Below are positions 8,647 through 17,021 of a DNA stretch of 64,000 nucleotides, one piece after another. The notes below the pieces were generated by a model that saw only the letters and a program-made list of their open reading frames with translations, searched no databases and was not told the origin of the DNA. Source of the stretch: Pleomorphovibrio marinus (GTDB lineage: Bacteria > Bacteroidota > Bacteroidia > Cytophagales > Cyclobacteriaceae); contig NZ_QCXY01000001.1 in the NCBI RefSeq assembly GCF_003347495.1, positions 682,001 through 746,000 of the forward strand, written 5' to 3'. A program made the translations under genes and the position numbers. The first letter of the stretch is position 1; each line of letters begins with the position of its first letter.

Positions 8647-10056
8647 ATGTACTTGAAGAAACATTTCACATTAACGATCCTATTTTGTTGTACCGTTTTT
8701 GCCGTTCTGGCGCAATCCGTCATCCAGCCTTATAAAGAGAATAGCAGGTATTGGCAATACCAGGGGTCTCCTATTTTCCTTTTTGGAGGGAGTGACAATG
8801 ATAATTTATGGCAATGGAAGGGTGAAAAACTCACCAAGCACCTTGAGCTTTTAGCCAGCCTAGGGGGAAATTATGTAAGAAATACCATGTCTGACCGGGA
8901 TGAGGGCGACATTTATGCCTTTAAGCAGCTAGAAGATGGAAAGTATGATTTGGAGCAATGGAACGAGGCCTATTGGGAGCAGTTAGAGTTTTTTCTAGAG
9001 GAGACTGCCCAAAGGGATATCATCGTTCAGCTCACGGTATGGGACTGGTTTGATCTTTCCGGACCCAATTTTGACAGGCACCCTCTAAATCCATCCAATA
9101 ATGTGAATTGGGAAGCTGGGTTGATCAAGGAGCGGGAGGACTTCTACGGAGGCTCCCTGTATGATAATAATCAACCGGTGTTGGACCTACAGCATAAATA
9201 CGTGGAAAAGCTGCTATCCATTAGCTTTGGCTATGACCATATTCTTTACAATGTGGGAAATGAAAGTAGCCTGGGTGCCGAGTGGGAAAATTACTGGGCT
9301 GAAACCATGAAAAACCAGGCAGCATCCGCAGATAAGCAAATCTATTTAACCAGCATGCAGCTTGTGCCTTCCAACGGGGTGCGACATGTTCTTACTTATA
9401 GATCCTTATATGATTTCGCGGAGATTTCCCAAAACAACCAGGATTCAAAGGGTGCTAGGGGAAGAAAACACTATGAAAACGTACTGGCATGGGGCCGACT
9501 TCTGGAATCAGACCCAGGGGGGATCATGCCTATGAACAATGAAAAAATCTATGGTTCTGCCGATGGCAGGAATTACTCGGCAGGGCATGGAAAGGAAGCT
9601 GAAGACAGGTTTTGGAAAAATGTGTTTGGTGGAGCGGCATCGGTGAGGTTCCACAGGTCAGAGGGGTATTGGGGCATTGGGTTATCCGAGAGAGCCCAAA
9701 AGAACATCAAGGCAATGAGTATGTTTCTGGATTCCTTCGATGTGTTCCGTGCTAAACCTTATGGAGAAATAAAATTTATAGGGGATTCCGAGGCCTATGC
9801 TATGGCAGAATTGGGCAAGACCTATGCGGTATATTTTCCGGTTGGAAGACAGTCCATAGAATTGGATCCTTATCTTTTTGCCAAAAAGGTGAGTGTGCGG
9901 TTTTTGGATATAGACGATGGAGAATGGATGGAGGAAGAGGTAATAGACCTGGAATGGGAGGAAGAGCTCAGTGATATGTTTGGGTTCCAAAAGGGGATTA
10001 GCCTCACCACACCGGAAAATAAAGCCTGCGTCGCCATTGTTAAAATCCTTGAATAA
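8647..10056 (+). CDS. Putative clan GH-A (TIM-barrel) glycosidase, DUF4038/GH140-like
   Basis: The 469-residue secreted protein has a signal peptide ending VLAQS. The body reads like a TIM-barrel glycosidase: FLFGGSDNDN and LASLGGNYVRNTM near the N-terminus, IIVQLTVWDWFD near 140, and ILYNVGNESSLG near 200. The last contains the Asn-Glu pair typical of the acid/base in clan GH-A. A small beta domain closes the C-terminus. The pattern resembles DUF4038/apiosidase (GH140)-type proteins, but the usual FxxLGDTAW motif is replaced by FLFGGSDN, so the family is uncertain. The ATG at 8647 follows the previous stop by 7 bp and places the signal peptide at the N-terminus; an upstream in-frame ATG at 8605 lies inside GH127. 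Confidence 0.65.
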   Translation: MYLKKHFTLTILFCCTVFAVLAQSVIQPYKENSRYWQYQGSPIFLFGGSDNDNLWQWKGEKLTKHLELLASLGGNYVRNTMSDRDEGDIYAFKQLEDGKYDLEQWNEAYWEQLEFFLEETAQRDIIVQLTVWDWFDLSGPNFDRHPLNPSNNVNWEAGLIKEREDFYGGSLYDNNQPVLDLQHKYVEKLLSISFGYDHILYNVGNESSLGAEWENYWAETMKNQAASADKQIYLTSMQLVPSNGVRHVLTYRSLYDFAEISQNNQDSKGARGRKHYENVLAWGRLLESDPGGIMPMNNEKIYGSADGRNYSAGHGKEAEDRFWKNVFGGAASVRFHRSEGYWGIGLSERAQKNIKAMSMFLDSFDVFRAKPYGEIKFIGDSEAYAMAELGKTYAVYFPVGRQSIELDPYLFAKKVSVRFLDIDDGEWMEEEVIDLEWEEELSDMFGFQKGISLTTPENKACVAIVKILE

Positions 10057-10059
10057 ATA

Positions 10060-11358
10060 ATGTTCAGTACACAAGCACCAAATAGCCCTTATAAGATAGC
10101 ATTAATTTTCCTTGCCTTTGGATTCTTTGTCGTTGTGGAATCAACTGCACAAAAAAAGCCACGGGTAATTGTGAGCAGCGACATAGGGGGCACGGATCCG
10201 GATGATTTCCAGTCCATGATCCACTATCTGATGTATGCGGACTGCTTTGAAACAGAAGGCCTAATTGCCTCTCCCTATGGGCCAGGCAGGAAACAAGACA
10301 TTTTGGACATCATCGCTCTGTACGAAAAGGATTATCATAAACTTAATGCCCATGGGGATTTTCCTTCCCCGTCATCCTTGAGGGAAGTAACCAAACAAGG
10401 AGAAACGGAGAGGGCACCTTTAAAAGGGTATAGCTCAGCTACCGAAGGTTCGGATTGGATCATTTCCTGTGCGAGAAAAGAGAGCGATAGCCCTCTCTGG
10501 GTATTGGTTTGGGGAGGGTTGGAAGATGTGGCTCAGGCCCTCCATGATGCTCCTGATATTGCCGATAAACTCCGGGTATATTGGATAGCGGGACCAAACA
10601 AAAAATGGGGAGCGGATGTCTATGACTATGTGGCGAGTAATTTCCCTGAATTGTGGATGATAGAAACCAATTCGACGTATAGGGGTTGGTTTGTGGATGA
10701 CCAATCCAACAAGCCAACCAACGTCAAGTCCTTTTACGATAGCTTTATTAAAGGGAAAGGAGCCATGGGCCGGGATTTTGTCAATTATTATGATGGGGTG
10801 ATCAAAATGGGGGACACCCCTTCGGTGGCCTACCTCTTGAACGGGGACCCGGAGGATCCGGAGGGAAGGAGCTGGGGAGGAAGCTTTGTCCCATTGACCT
10901 ACAGCTCAAAGAGGATATTCCATCAGCACAGCAGCACATCGGATACCATACCCGTATTTTCGCTGATAGAATGGGTGTTTGATGGTCCTGACGACCCCAC
11001 CAAAGACAAAGAAAAACCTTGTTTTACCTTGCATATCAGTGGTCAGGAGTTTGAAGGTTATTATGCTGGGGAGGGAAAGTATATCGTACGATTTGTGCCT
11101 AAAGCCATAGGAGAGTGGGACTATTCCATCAAAAGTGAAATAGAGGTATTGGACGGCCAAGCCGGCGAGTTTGTTGCTGTGGATCCATGGCCGGGGGCTC
11201 CGTCCGATGATGACTATCGAGGGTTACGACAGTGGTGGGGCGACCACCCCGACGACTCCCTTTTTGAGGGAGCTCATCAAGGAGCTAAAAGTATTTTCCG
11301 TTTCCAGGAGGATTTCCTTATGGATTGGGCCAAGAGATGGGAATGGTTGGCGGATTAA
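10060..11358 (+). CDS. DUF1593 nucleoside-hydrolase-like secreted protein
   Basis: The 432-residue protein has a signal peptide ending ESTAQKK. It opens with RVIVSSDIGGTDPDDFQS, the Asp-rich Ca-binding loop of nucleoside-hydrolase-like DUF1593 proteins. LVWGGLEDVAQAL and IAGPNKKWG continue the same fold to about residue 290. A C-terminal Ig-like module (VFDGPDDPTK ... IGEWDYSI) resembles DUF5060. DUF1593 proteins are found in glycan loci and are presumed to cleave a glycosidic bond, though the activity is not established. It starts 3 bp after the preceding stop and closes the operon. Just after its stop the sequence turns into dispersed repeats. Confidence 0.82.
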   Translation: MFSTQAPNSPYKIALIFLAFGFFVVVESTAQKKPRVIVSSDIGGTDPDDFQSMIHYLMYADCFETEGLIASPYGPGRKQDILDIIALYEKDYHKLNAHGDFPSPSSLREVTKQGETERAPLKGYSSATEGSDWIISCARKESDSPLWVLVWGGLEDVAQALHDAPDIADKLRVYWIAGPNKKWGADVYDYVASNFPELWMIETNSTYRGWFVDDQSNKPTNVKSFYDSFIKGKGAMGRDFVNYYDGVIKMGDTPSVAYLLNGDPEDPEGRSWGGSFVPLTYSSKRIFHQHSSTSDTIPVFSLIEWVFDGPDDPTKDKEKPCFTLHISGQEFEGYYAGEGKYIVRFVPKAIGEWDYSIKSEIEVLDGQAGEFVAVDPWPGAPSDDDYRGLRQWWGDHPDDSLFEGAHQGAKSIFRFQEDFLMDWAKRWEWLAD

Positions 11359-11392
11359 CACAGTGCTAGCACCTGTAGAGGGAACTTTTTTT

Positions 11393-11560
11393 CACGCAAC
11401 GCTCGCTACGTTCTTTTCTTCAGTACCATCGTTGCGGCCGTTGCGTATTCGTTGCGAACGTTGCGAGAAATTATTTTTCACGCCACGACCGCTAAGAGTC
11501 CACACGCAACGCTCGCTACGTTCTCTTCTTCAATACCCTTTGCGGCCGTTGCGAGAACTT
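11393..11560. repeat. Pair of direct repeats after the glycan operon
   Basis: CACGCAACGCTCGCTACGTT occurs at 11393 and again at 11503, 110 bp apart. Each is followed by a similar stretch (TTTCTTCAGTACC and CTTCTTCAATACC) and a TTGCGGCCGTTGCG-like block. Several related GTTGCG words lie between them. The segment is much richer in CG than its surroundings. It has no protein-like frame: the open frame across it is low-complexity Arg/Leu/Pro. It looks like a dispersed non-coding repeat unit and may act in transcription end or as REP-type DNA. The remaining 11359-11607 gap holds nothing else recognisable. Confidence 0.6.
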
Positions 11561-11607
11561 TCACCGTAATCCTATCCTAGAAATCTATTTTCAATTGATC
11601 CCTGAGT

Positions 11608-13245
11608 TTATTTTTCATCCCCAAGGAAAGGATACCTGTAGTCACTGGGAGGAGTAAAGGTCTCCTTGATGGTCCTGGGGGAAACCCAGCGCAGCAAGTT
11701 GATCATAGAGCCGGCCTTATCGTTAGTGCCGGAAGCCCGGGAACCACCAAAAGGCTGCTGCCCTACCACAGCGCCTGTAGGCTTGTCGTTGATGTAGAAA
11801 TTGCCCGCCGCATGCCGCAGCTTCTGGGTTGCCAACTCAATAGCATAGCGATCCCTGGAAAAAACCGCACCAGTCAGTGCATAGGGACTAGTCTGGTCCA
11901 CCAGCTCCAAGGCCTCCTCGTAGTGCTCTGCATGGTACACATACACCGTAAGTACAGGGCCAAAGATTTCTTCCTGCATGGTTTTGTACATGGGATCCTT
12001 CACCAAAATTACAGTGGGAGCAATGAAATAACCCTTGGACTTATCGTAAGTACCTCCAGCAAGGATTTCTACATTGTCGGCTTTTTTGGCTTCTTCTATA
12101 TATCCCGTGATCTTGTCAAAGGCTTTTTCATCGATTACCGCATTGATAAAATTGCCAAAATCCTCCGTACCTCCCATTTTCATGGATTTCAAGTCCTCCA
12201 ATAAAAAGGTTTTAACATGTTCCCAAAGATTAGTAGGAATATAGGCTCTTGAAGCTGCGGAGCACTTTTGACCCTGGTACTCGAAAGCCCCCCGACTTAG
12301 TGCAGTGGCCAATTCCTTGGGGTCGGCGCTTTTATGGGCGATCACAAAATCTTTCCCTCCCGTTTCCCCAACGATACGGGGGTAGGTCTTATAGGTGGAT
12401 ATATTCTCCCCAATGATTTTCCAGATGGTCTGAAAAACCCCTGTGGAGCCCGTAAAGTGGATGCCCGCAAAATCAGGGTGGCTAAAAACCACCTCCCCGG
12501 CAGCAGGCCCATCCACAAAAATCAAATTGATCACCCCATCCGGAAGCCCTGCTGCCTTAAACACTTCCATCAAAACATTCGCTGAATAAATCTGGGTATA
12601 GGCCGGTTTCCACAGCACCGTATTCCCCATCATGGCAGGGGCAGTGGGGAGGTTGCCGGCAATGGCAGTAAAATTAAATGGCGTAATGGCGAAAACAAAG
12701 CCTTCCAAGGGCCTTTGTTCCACCCTGTTCCACACACCCGGGGAATTTTCCGGAGGCTGTTGCCCATAAATCTCTGTCATGTATTTCACATTGAACCTGA
12801 GAAAATCGATCAGCTCACAAGCGGAATCAATTTCTGCCTGAAAGGCATTTTTGGATTGCCCCAGCATGGTGGCAGCATTAATCTTATCCCTGTAGGGTCC
12901 TGCCAGAAGGTCCGCTGCTTTCAAAAATATGGCTGCACGTTGTTCCCATTGCATGTTTTCCCAAGCATGCTTAGCCCCAAGGGCTGCCTGTATGGCCTGT
13001 TCCACATGAGAGGCATCCCCCTCATGAAAATGCCCCAGCAGGTGCTGGTGGTCATGGGGTGGGTGTAGGGGCAATTTCTTTTCTGTCCTTACCTCTTCAC
13101 TGCCTATATGCATGGGGATATCCAACACCTTGGACCTGGCATCTGCAATTGCGTGTTGCAAGGACTCCTTTTCAGGACTTCCAGGTGCATATTCACGGAC
13201 GGGTTCGTTGTAGGGTGTGGGTACTTCAAAAAAACCTTTAAGCAT
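11608..13245 (-). CDS. pruA: L-glutamate gamma-semialdehyde dehydrogenase
   Basis: The 545-residue protein oxidises glutamate semialdehyde (from proline via P5C) to glutamate with NAD+. It has the aldehyde-dehydrogenase catalytic cysteine in FEYQGQKCSAASRAYIP, the general-base Glu in IVGETGGKDF, the cofactor-binding FTGSTGVFQ loop and the C-terminal QQPFGGSRASGTNDK. The N-terminus carries the extra segment seen in stand-alone bacterial PruA. There is no PutA domain and no putA neighbour, so the gene is monocistronic. A well-formed promoter lies just upstream at 13273-13303. Confidence 0.95.
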   Translation of the reverse strand: MLKGFFEVPTPYNEPVREYAPGSPEKESLQHAIADARSKVLDIPMHIGSEEVRTEKKLPLHPPHDHQHLLGHFHEGDASHVEQAIQAALGAKHAWENMQWEQRAAIFLKAADLLAGPYRDKINAATMLGQSKNAFQAEIDSACELIDFLRFNVKYMTEIYGQQPPENSPGVWNRVEQRPLEGFVFAITPFNFTAIAGNLPTAPAMMGNTVLWKPAYTQIYSANVLMEVFKAAGLPDGVINLIFVDGPAAGEVVFSHPDFAGIHFTGSTGVFQTIWKIIGENISTYKTYPRIVGETGGKDFVIAHKSADPKELATALSRGAFEYQGQKCSAASRAYIPTNLWEHVKTFLLEDLKSMKMGGTEDFGNFINAVIDEKAFDKITGYIEEAKKADNVEILAGGTYDKSKGYFIAPTVILVKDPMYKTMQEEIFGPVLTVYVYHAEHYEEALELVDQTSPYALTGAVFSRDRYAIELATQKLRHAAGNFYINDKPTGAVVGQQPFGGSRASGTNDKAGSMINLLRWVSPRTIKETFTPPSDYRYPFLGDEK

Positions 13246-13272
13246 GGTCGATCAGTTTTGGTTAGTTTCTTC

Positions 13273-13303
13273 CAAAGTTAATGGGTTCAAAAACCTGACC
13301 AAA
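13273..13303 (-). promoter_or_regulatory. Bacteroidota-type promoter of pruA
   Basis: On the minus strand a TTTG box (13303-13300) is followed after exactly 19 nt by TAACTTTG (13280-13273). This matches the Bacteroidota primary-sigma consensus TTTG-N19-TAnnTTTG. Transcription would begin near 13267, giving a leader of about 20 nt before the pruA ATG. The rest of the 13246-13464 gap contains nothing else I recognise. Confidence 0.7.
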
Positions 13304-13464
13304 ACACCCTTTGAAAAAGATAATCCCAAAATCGGTAACTCATTGCGTAAAGATGAGGTGTTGAAAAAATGACTTGCAAAACTCTTTACTGAGAATATGA
13401 AGAATCCTATTTCGCAGCATTAGAAGCTAATGTCGAGCAACATCCGAAACTCTATCCAACTCTA

Positions 13465-14163
13465 TTACAAAATCCCCTCAAGTTCCTTCAATTGCTTGAT
13501 GGCATGGGTGTAGGGTTGGGAACAAGGGAGGTTCTCGGGATTGAAGAATATGGCATCCATGCCCACTCGATTCGCTCCAAGCAGGTCGGATATGGGATTA
13601 TCCCCAATCATCAGACATTCGGCCGGATTGGTATTAAGGGTTTTGATGGCATACTCAAATATCCGCTTGTCCGGCTTCTGGTATCCTGTGGTCTCTGCCG
13701 TCACCACCAGGTCAAAATAGGGGGAAAGGCCAGAAGCTTCGATTTTCAATGTTTGGCTCTCATTAAATCCATTGGTGATGATATGTAACCCGTATTTATT
13801 TTCCTTGAGGTAACGGAGAATTTCAAGGGCTCCAGGAAAAACATGGGGTTTAGAGGAAGTGCGAACCACAAATTCATGTTCCAACTCTACAGGGATTCCC
13901 AAAGGATCTGCACCTACCTGTGAAAATATCCGCTGGAAACGCACCTTCCTCAGGGAAGCTTTATCTAGTTTTCCCTGGTTAAAGTGATCCCAAAGCTGAA
14001 AGTTCACCGCTACAAAGGCGTCAAAAAACAACTCGAAGCTGGCAATGCCCTTTTCTGTCAGCGCAAAGTCCGTAAAAAGCTCAGCCAGTGACTCCCTGGC
14101 ATTTTTATTATAATCCCAAAGGGTATGATCCAGGTCAAAAAAGAGGTGTCTATACGTTTTCAA
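13465..14163 (-). CDS. yjjG: HAD phosphatase, YjjG-type noncanonical pyrimidine nucleotidase
   Basis: The 232-residue cytosolic enzyme shows all HAD motifs: FFDLDHTLWDYN (motif I, nucleophile Asp), HIITNGF (motif II), the KPDKRIF lysine (motif III) and CLMIGDNPISDLLGA (motif IV). The helical cap and overall pattern match YjjG, which dephosphorylates abnormal pyrimidine monophosphates. The start is TTG at 14163-14161, directly after the TAA of the ArsR-type gene. Motif I sits 8 residues in, so no later start is possible. The direct contact of stop and TTG suggests translation by re-initiation. Confidence 0.87.
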   Translation of the reverse strand: MKTYRHLFFDLDHTLWDYNKNARESLAELFTDFALTEKGIASFELFFDAFVAVNFQLWDHFNQGKLDKASLRKVRFQRIFSQVGADPLGIPVELEHEFVVRTSSKPHVFPGALEILRYLKENKYGLHIITNGFNESQTLKIEASGLSPYFDLVVTAETTGYQKPDKRIFEYAIKTLNTNPAECLMIGDNPISDLLGANRVGMDAIFFNPENLPCSQPYTHAIKQLKELEGIL

Positions 14164-14547
14164 TTATCTGCGATAAGGGTTGTTTTCAATTTTATTGATG
14201 GCCAGTTCCCTATTTGAGTACAGGATTTCGTAGATTTCCTGGTCTCTGATCAGGTGCTGGTCCTTTTGGATAAACTTCAATATTTGCTGAAGAATTTCGT
14301 AGGCCTCCTCCAGCATATAGTAGAACGTCCATTGGTCCACTTTCTTGCTGCCTACCAGTCCGGCATTTTTGAGATAGCTCAGGTGCCGACTTGTTTTGGT
14401 TTGTGTGAAATCCAAGATATGTTCCAGGTCGGAGATACAAAGTTCCCCGTTTTGCATCAGCAAATGCAAAATTCTTACCCTAGGTTCCTCGGACAGTGCC
14501 TTAAACACACGCATTCCATAGCTAAGGCTTATGTTTTTTAGCCGCAT
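14164..14547 (-). CDS. ArsR-family winged-helix transcriptional regulator
   Basis: The 127-residue protein has a winged helix at about residues 8-85: VFKALSEEPRVRILHLLMQ, then ELCISDLEHIL, then the recognition helix TQTKTSRHLSYLKNAGLV and a wing at KVDQWTFYYML. There is no Cys-x-Cys metal-binding motif in the ArsR alpha-3 position, so it may sense something other than arsenic or heavy metals. A C-terminal helix of about 35 residues may dimerise. It is co-transcribed with, and directly abuts, the nucleotidase. The 14548-14676 gap to the divergent gene may hold its operator, but I see no clear dyad. Confidence 0.87.
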   Translation of the reverse strand: MRLKNISLSYGMRVFKALSEEPRVRILHLLMQNGELCISDLEHILDFTQTKTSRHLSYLKNAGLVGSKKVDQWTFYYMLEEAYEILQQILKFIQKDQHLIRDQEIYEILYSNRELAINKIENNPYRR

Positions 14548-14676
14548 TTAATTAACTTTAACAATTAAAAACAGTTCAAATTAATGAAATGATTTGAAAA
14601 TGCCTTAATATAGGGTTTTCATCTCTTGAAACCGTATATGGGTTGGTTTCGTTAGTTTAGAAAGAAGGATTTGCTA

Positions 14677-15327
14677 GTGAAGATAACTATACTGACATTA
14701 TTGCTTACATTCCTGGTTCTGCTCTTGGCAGGCAAAAAGGCCATGGCTCAAGATGATCCCGAAAGGAAAGTGGTACAGCTTTCTGGGATTATCCTCAATG
14801 CAGACAGCACAGAGGCCGTTCCGGGTGTGAATATTTACGTGCCCAAAATGGGGAGGGGAACCAGTAGTAACCGCTTTGGTTATTTTTCTATGCCCGTGGT
14901 GGCAGGAGATTCGGTGGTTTTTTCATTTATAGGACTTAAAAGGCAGGCTATAAAGGTCCCCGATGACATAAACGAGGACAAGCTCAGCTACATCCTTACT
15001 ATGGTGGAAGACGAATATGCCCTCGCAGAGGTGGAAGTGACTCCCTATCCCACCGAGGAGGAGTTTAAAAATGCTGTCTTGGCATTAAATATCGAGGAGC
15101 AAAACCCGCTAAACAGGGGCAACCTGAGTCCTCAATTACTGTTGAGGTATGCGGAGGAAATGCCCGCCTCCGGAAACGAAAACTTCCGCCAATTCACCAA
15201 CCAGCAGATGATGCAGACCATGGATCGCTACGGCCCCAGGCCTTTGCCCTTGCTTAATCCATTTGCCTGGTCGCAATTTATCCAATCCATCAAACGGGGT
15301 GATCTGAAGGGTAGGGATAGGGATTGA
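14677..15327 (+). CDS. Carboxypeptidase-regulatory-like domain protein, exported
   Basis: The 216-residue protein has a signal peptide ending KAMAQDD. A carboxypeptidase D regulatory-like/TonB N-terminal-extension domain spans about residues 25-105: SGIILNADSTEAVPGVNIYV, then SNRFGYFSMPV, then VVFSFIGLKRQ. Unlike SusC proteins, it stops about 110 residues later without plug or barrel. The GTG at 14677 is preferred because AGGA at 14666-14669 lies 7 nt upstream of it and only 1 nt from the TTG at 14671. The function is unknown; it probably sits in the periplasm or on the outer membrane. Confidence 0.78.
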   Translation: MKITILTLLLTFLVLLLAGKKAMAQDDPERKVVQLSGIILNADSTEAVPGVNIYVPKMGRGTSSNRFGYFSMPVVAGDSVVFSFIGLKRQAIKVPDDINEDKLSYILTMVEDEYALAEVEVTPYPTEEEFKNAVLALNIEEQNPLNRGNLSPQLLLRYAEEMPASGNENFRQFTNQQMMQTMDRYGPRPLPLLNPFAWSQFIQSIKRGDLKGRDRD

Positions 15328-15438
15328 TTTTGCCAATTAAAAGTAAAACAGTGGCAAAACTTAGTACACTGCACAAACTTTTCCTTTCTCCTACCGATAT
15401 TGGTGATACAGCCTTTCCCTTCTATCTCTAAATCTGGG

Positions 15439-15870
15439 TTATTTAAATTTCTGGTTATTTAAATCAATCTGTTCTTTAACCCACTGAATATAACGCATTT
15501 TTTTGAAATCAAACCACTGTTGCCGATACTCGCCAGAGTTATCAATCTGCCACTTAAAATTCTGAAAAGGCTTCGGCCTGTTTAATGCGTTAATCAGTTT
15601 TTTTCGAAGTCCATTATCCTCCATGCTCTCTGCAAAATCCTCCATTATTTGAAAGGATTCATGAGAATCAAATCTATCGAATTCAAAAAAATCAGCCCTA
15701 TTTGCATCAATTTCATTAGCTTCTTCCTCCCATAGTTCTTCGTCAGCCCCAATCCAACTATCCGAATCGAGAAATGCCTTTATTTCGCCAGTCTTGAGAT
15801 TATAAAAGCATCTCATACCGCAATCCAGATTTTCCGCAATTTCTTCTATTTGTTTTTCAGTTAATTTCAT
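15439..15870 (-). CDS. UPF0158-family protein
   Basis: The 143-residue acidic protein matches UPF0158: an N-terminal LDCGMRCFYNLKTGEI segment, then an Asp/Glu-rich core, and RADFFEFDRFDSHESFQIMEDFAE. It has no signal peptide or membrane span and no known biochemical role. Its start codon lies at the end of a dispersed repeat (copy C), which supplies its entire leader. It is convergent with the preceding rightward gene, and no terminator is evident in the 111-bp gap. Confidence 0.8.
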   Translation of the reverse strand: MKLTEKQIEEIAENLDCGMRCFYNLKTGEIKAFLDSDSWIGADEELWEEEANEIDANRADFFEFDRFDSHESFQIMEDFAESMEDNGLRKKLINALNRPKPFQNFKWQIDNSGEYRQQWFDFKKMRYIQWVKEQIDLNNQKFK

Positions 15871-16018
15871 ATGATTATAATTTGTTTTTTAAAGGCCATA
15901 TAGCCTGCCCCGAACTCGCTTCGGGGGAATCTCGCATCTCCCCGATAGCTATCGGGGCATCCCAGTGTGTGACGTTTTCGTCATGCCCTGACTGCCGTCA
16001 GGAAAGGCTCGATTTCAT
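15868..16018 (-). repeat. Start-codon-linked interspersed repeat, copy C (tandem with D)
   Basis: On the minus strand the element begins at ATGAAATCGAGCC and ends at the UPF0158 start codon. It contains the CCTGAC-TGCC-GTCAGG hairpin and a perfect 18-bp palindrome, CCCCGATAGCTATCGGGG, at 15940-15957. A second small dyad, CCCCGAA/TTCGGGG, is next to it. The proximal end CTTTAAAAAACAAATTATAA matches the leader found at other copies. Its distal CAT is shared with the proximal end of copy D. Confidence 0.75.
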
Positions 16019-16134
16019 AGGATTATAATTTGCTTTTTAAAGGTCACATCTGCCCGACTCTCAGGGGAATCTCTCAACCCTTATAGCTATTCGAGGGGCA
16101 TCCACCACTGTGTTGCTTGCGTCATGCTCAATTT
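16016..16134 (-). repeat. Start-codon-linked interspersed repeat, copy D (no gene attached)
   Basis: This copy abuts copy C head to tail: its proximal CATAGGATTATAATTTG overlaps copy C's terminal CAT. It keeps the GGGGAATCTC and GGGGCATCC blocks, but the palindrome and the CCTGAC hairpin are degraded. No reading frame follows it, so it looks like an older, inactive unit. Copies C and D together fill the 290-bp gap between UPF0158 and the PorP/SprF gene. Confidence 0.6.
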
Positions 16135-16160
16135 TAACTGTGTGTTTTTGAAAACAATTA

Positions 16161-17021
16161 TCAGAAAAAATACCTCACAAAAAAATCTAAATTATTGCTT
16201 GGAAGTAAGGGGGATTGGTCGTAAGCAGCACCAATAGATAGGCCTCGGTAAATTCGCCCTTCTAAAGTAAAAATACTCCTTAATTCATTGATCCTAAGCA
16301 GGTAGGAGAAATTTACTTTTTTGTCGTAACTCAGAAAAACCCCGGCATCTATTTCCGTTTTTAATTCGGTATACAAAAGCACATACGGGGCTACTATTAA
16401 CCTATCATTAATTGCGAAATCATAAGATGTATTCACAACAAAGGCTCTTTGGGTGGTTATAAAACCTTCATCATCCAATTCCTGGGTTACTCCTATTGTA
16501 TTTCTATAGGAGGCTCCAAGTTTAAATGCTTTCCATTGAAATTGAGCCCCCAAATCCATATCTGGCGAAAGCCGGAACGAACGCCCTGTCTCATTGTGGG
16601 GCAATTGGTAGTCGGACCAATTGACTATATCTGAATGTAAAGCAAGCCTGCCACCTAACGTCAAATTACTATTAGTCCCTAGCGAGATAATTTTACCATA
16701 CCCACCATATAGAGAGTTTCTACTGAAAAAAGAGTAATTATCATTCATATAACCAACGGTGAAGTAGGAATTCTTATCTTCATTTATGCTCAAATAATCC
16801 GCATAGAATGTTGGGCTTTTTTCCCATATGCCTTCATTTTCGGGAACGATTTTGGAGCGGCTGTAGAGCAATAGCCGTTGGCTTTCCTCTCCCATTTCAG
16901 GAAGTGAAGCCGGGTTGTAAAATAGCATGTCCTGCTGGTATGCGCTTGGCCGCATATTGTACTGAGCCATGGTGAATATTGGCAGAAGAGTGCAAAAAGC
17001 AAATAATAAAAGTCTTTTCAT
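16161..17021 (-). CDS. PorP/SprF-family outer-membrane protein
   Basis: The 286-residue protein has a signal peptide ending FTMAQ, followed by the PorP/SprF opening YNMRPSAYQQDMLFYNPAS. The remainder is an alternating amphipathic beta-barrel with a terminal aromatic strand (LDFFVRYFF). In the type IX secretion system these proteins partner surface anchoring of gliding adhesins, but many paralogues are scattered through Bacteroidota genomes without sprE or sprA neighbours, as here. No sprB-like adhesin is adjacent. Its leader is a dispersed repeat (copy B) ending exactly at the ATG. Confidence 0.88.
   Translation of the reverse strand: MKRLLLFAFCTLLPIFTMAQYNMRPSAYQQDMLFYNPASLPEMGEESQRLLLYSRSKIVPENEGIWEKSPTFYADYLSINEDKNSYFTVGYMNDNYSFFSRNSLYGGYGKIISLGTNSNLTLGGRLALHSDIVNWSDYQLPHNETGRSFRLSPDMDLGAQFQWKAFKLGASYRNTIGVTQELDDEGFITTQRAFVVNTSYDFAINDRLIVAPYVLLYTELKTEIDAGVFLSYDKKVNFSYLLRINELRSIFTLEGRIYRGLSIGAAYDQSPLLPSNNLDFFVRYFF

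Noticed and set aside
11393-11560. Possible CRISPR array from the repeated GCAACGCTCGCTACG words
   Set aside because: There are only two repeat copies, spaced 110 bp apart and with related sequence between them; no cas genes are present.
11171-11569. Open frame of about 130 codons overlapping the end of the DUF1593 gene and the repeats
   Set aside because: The translation is low-complexity Arg/Leu/Pro from repeated DNA and the first part is a shifted frame of the DUF1593 gene.
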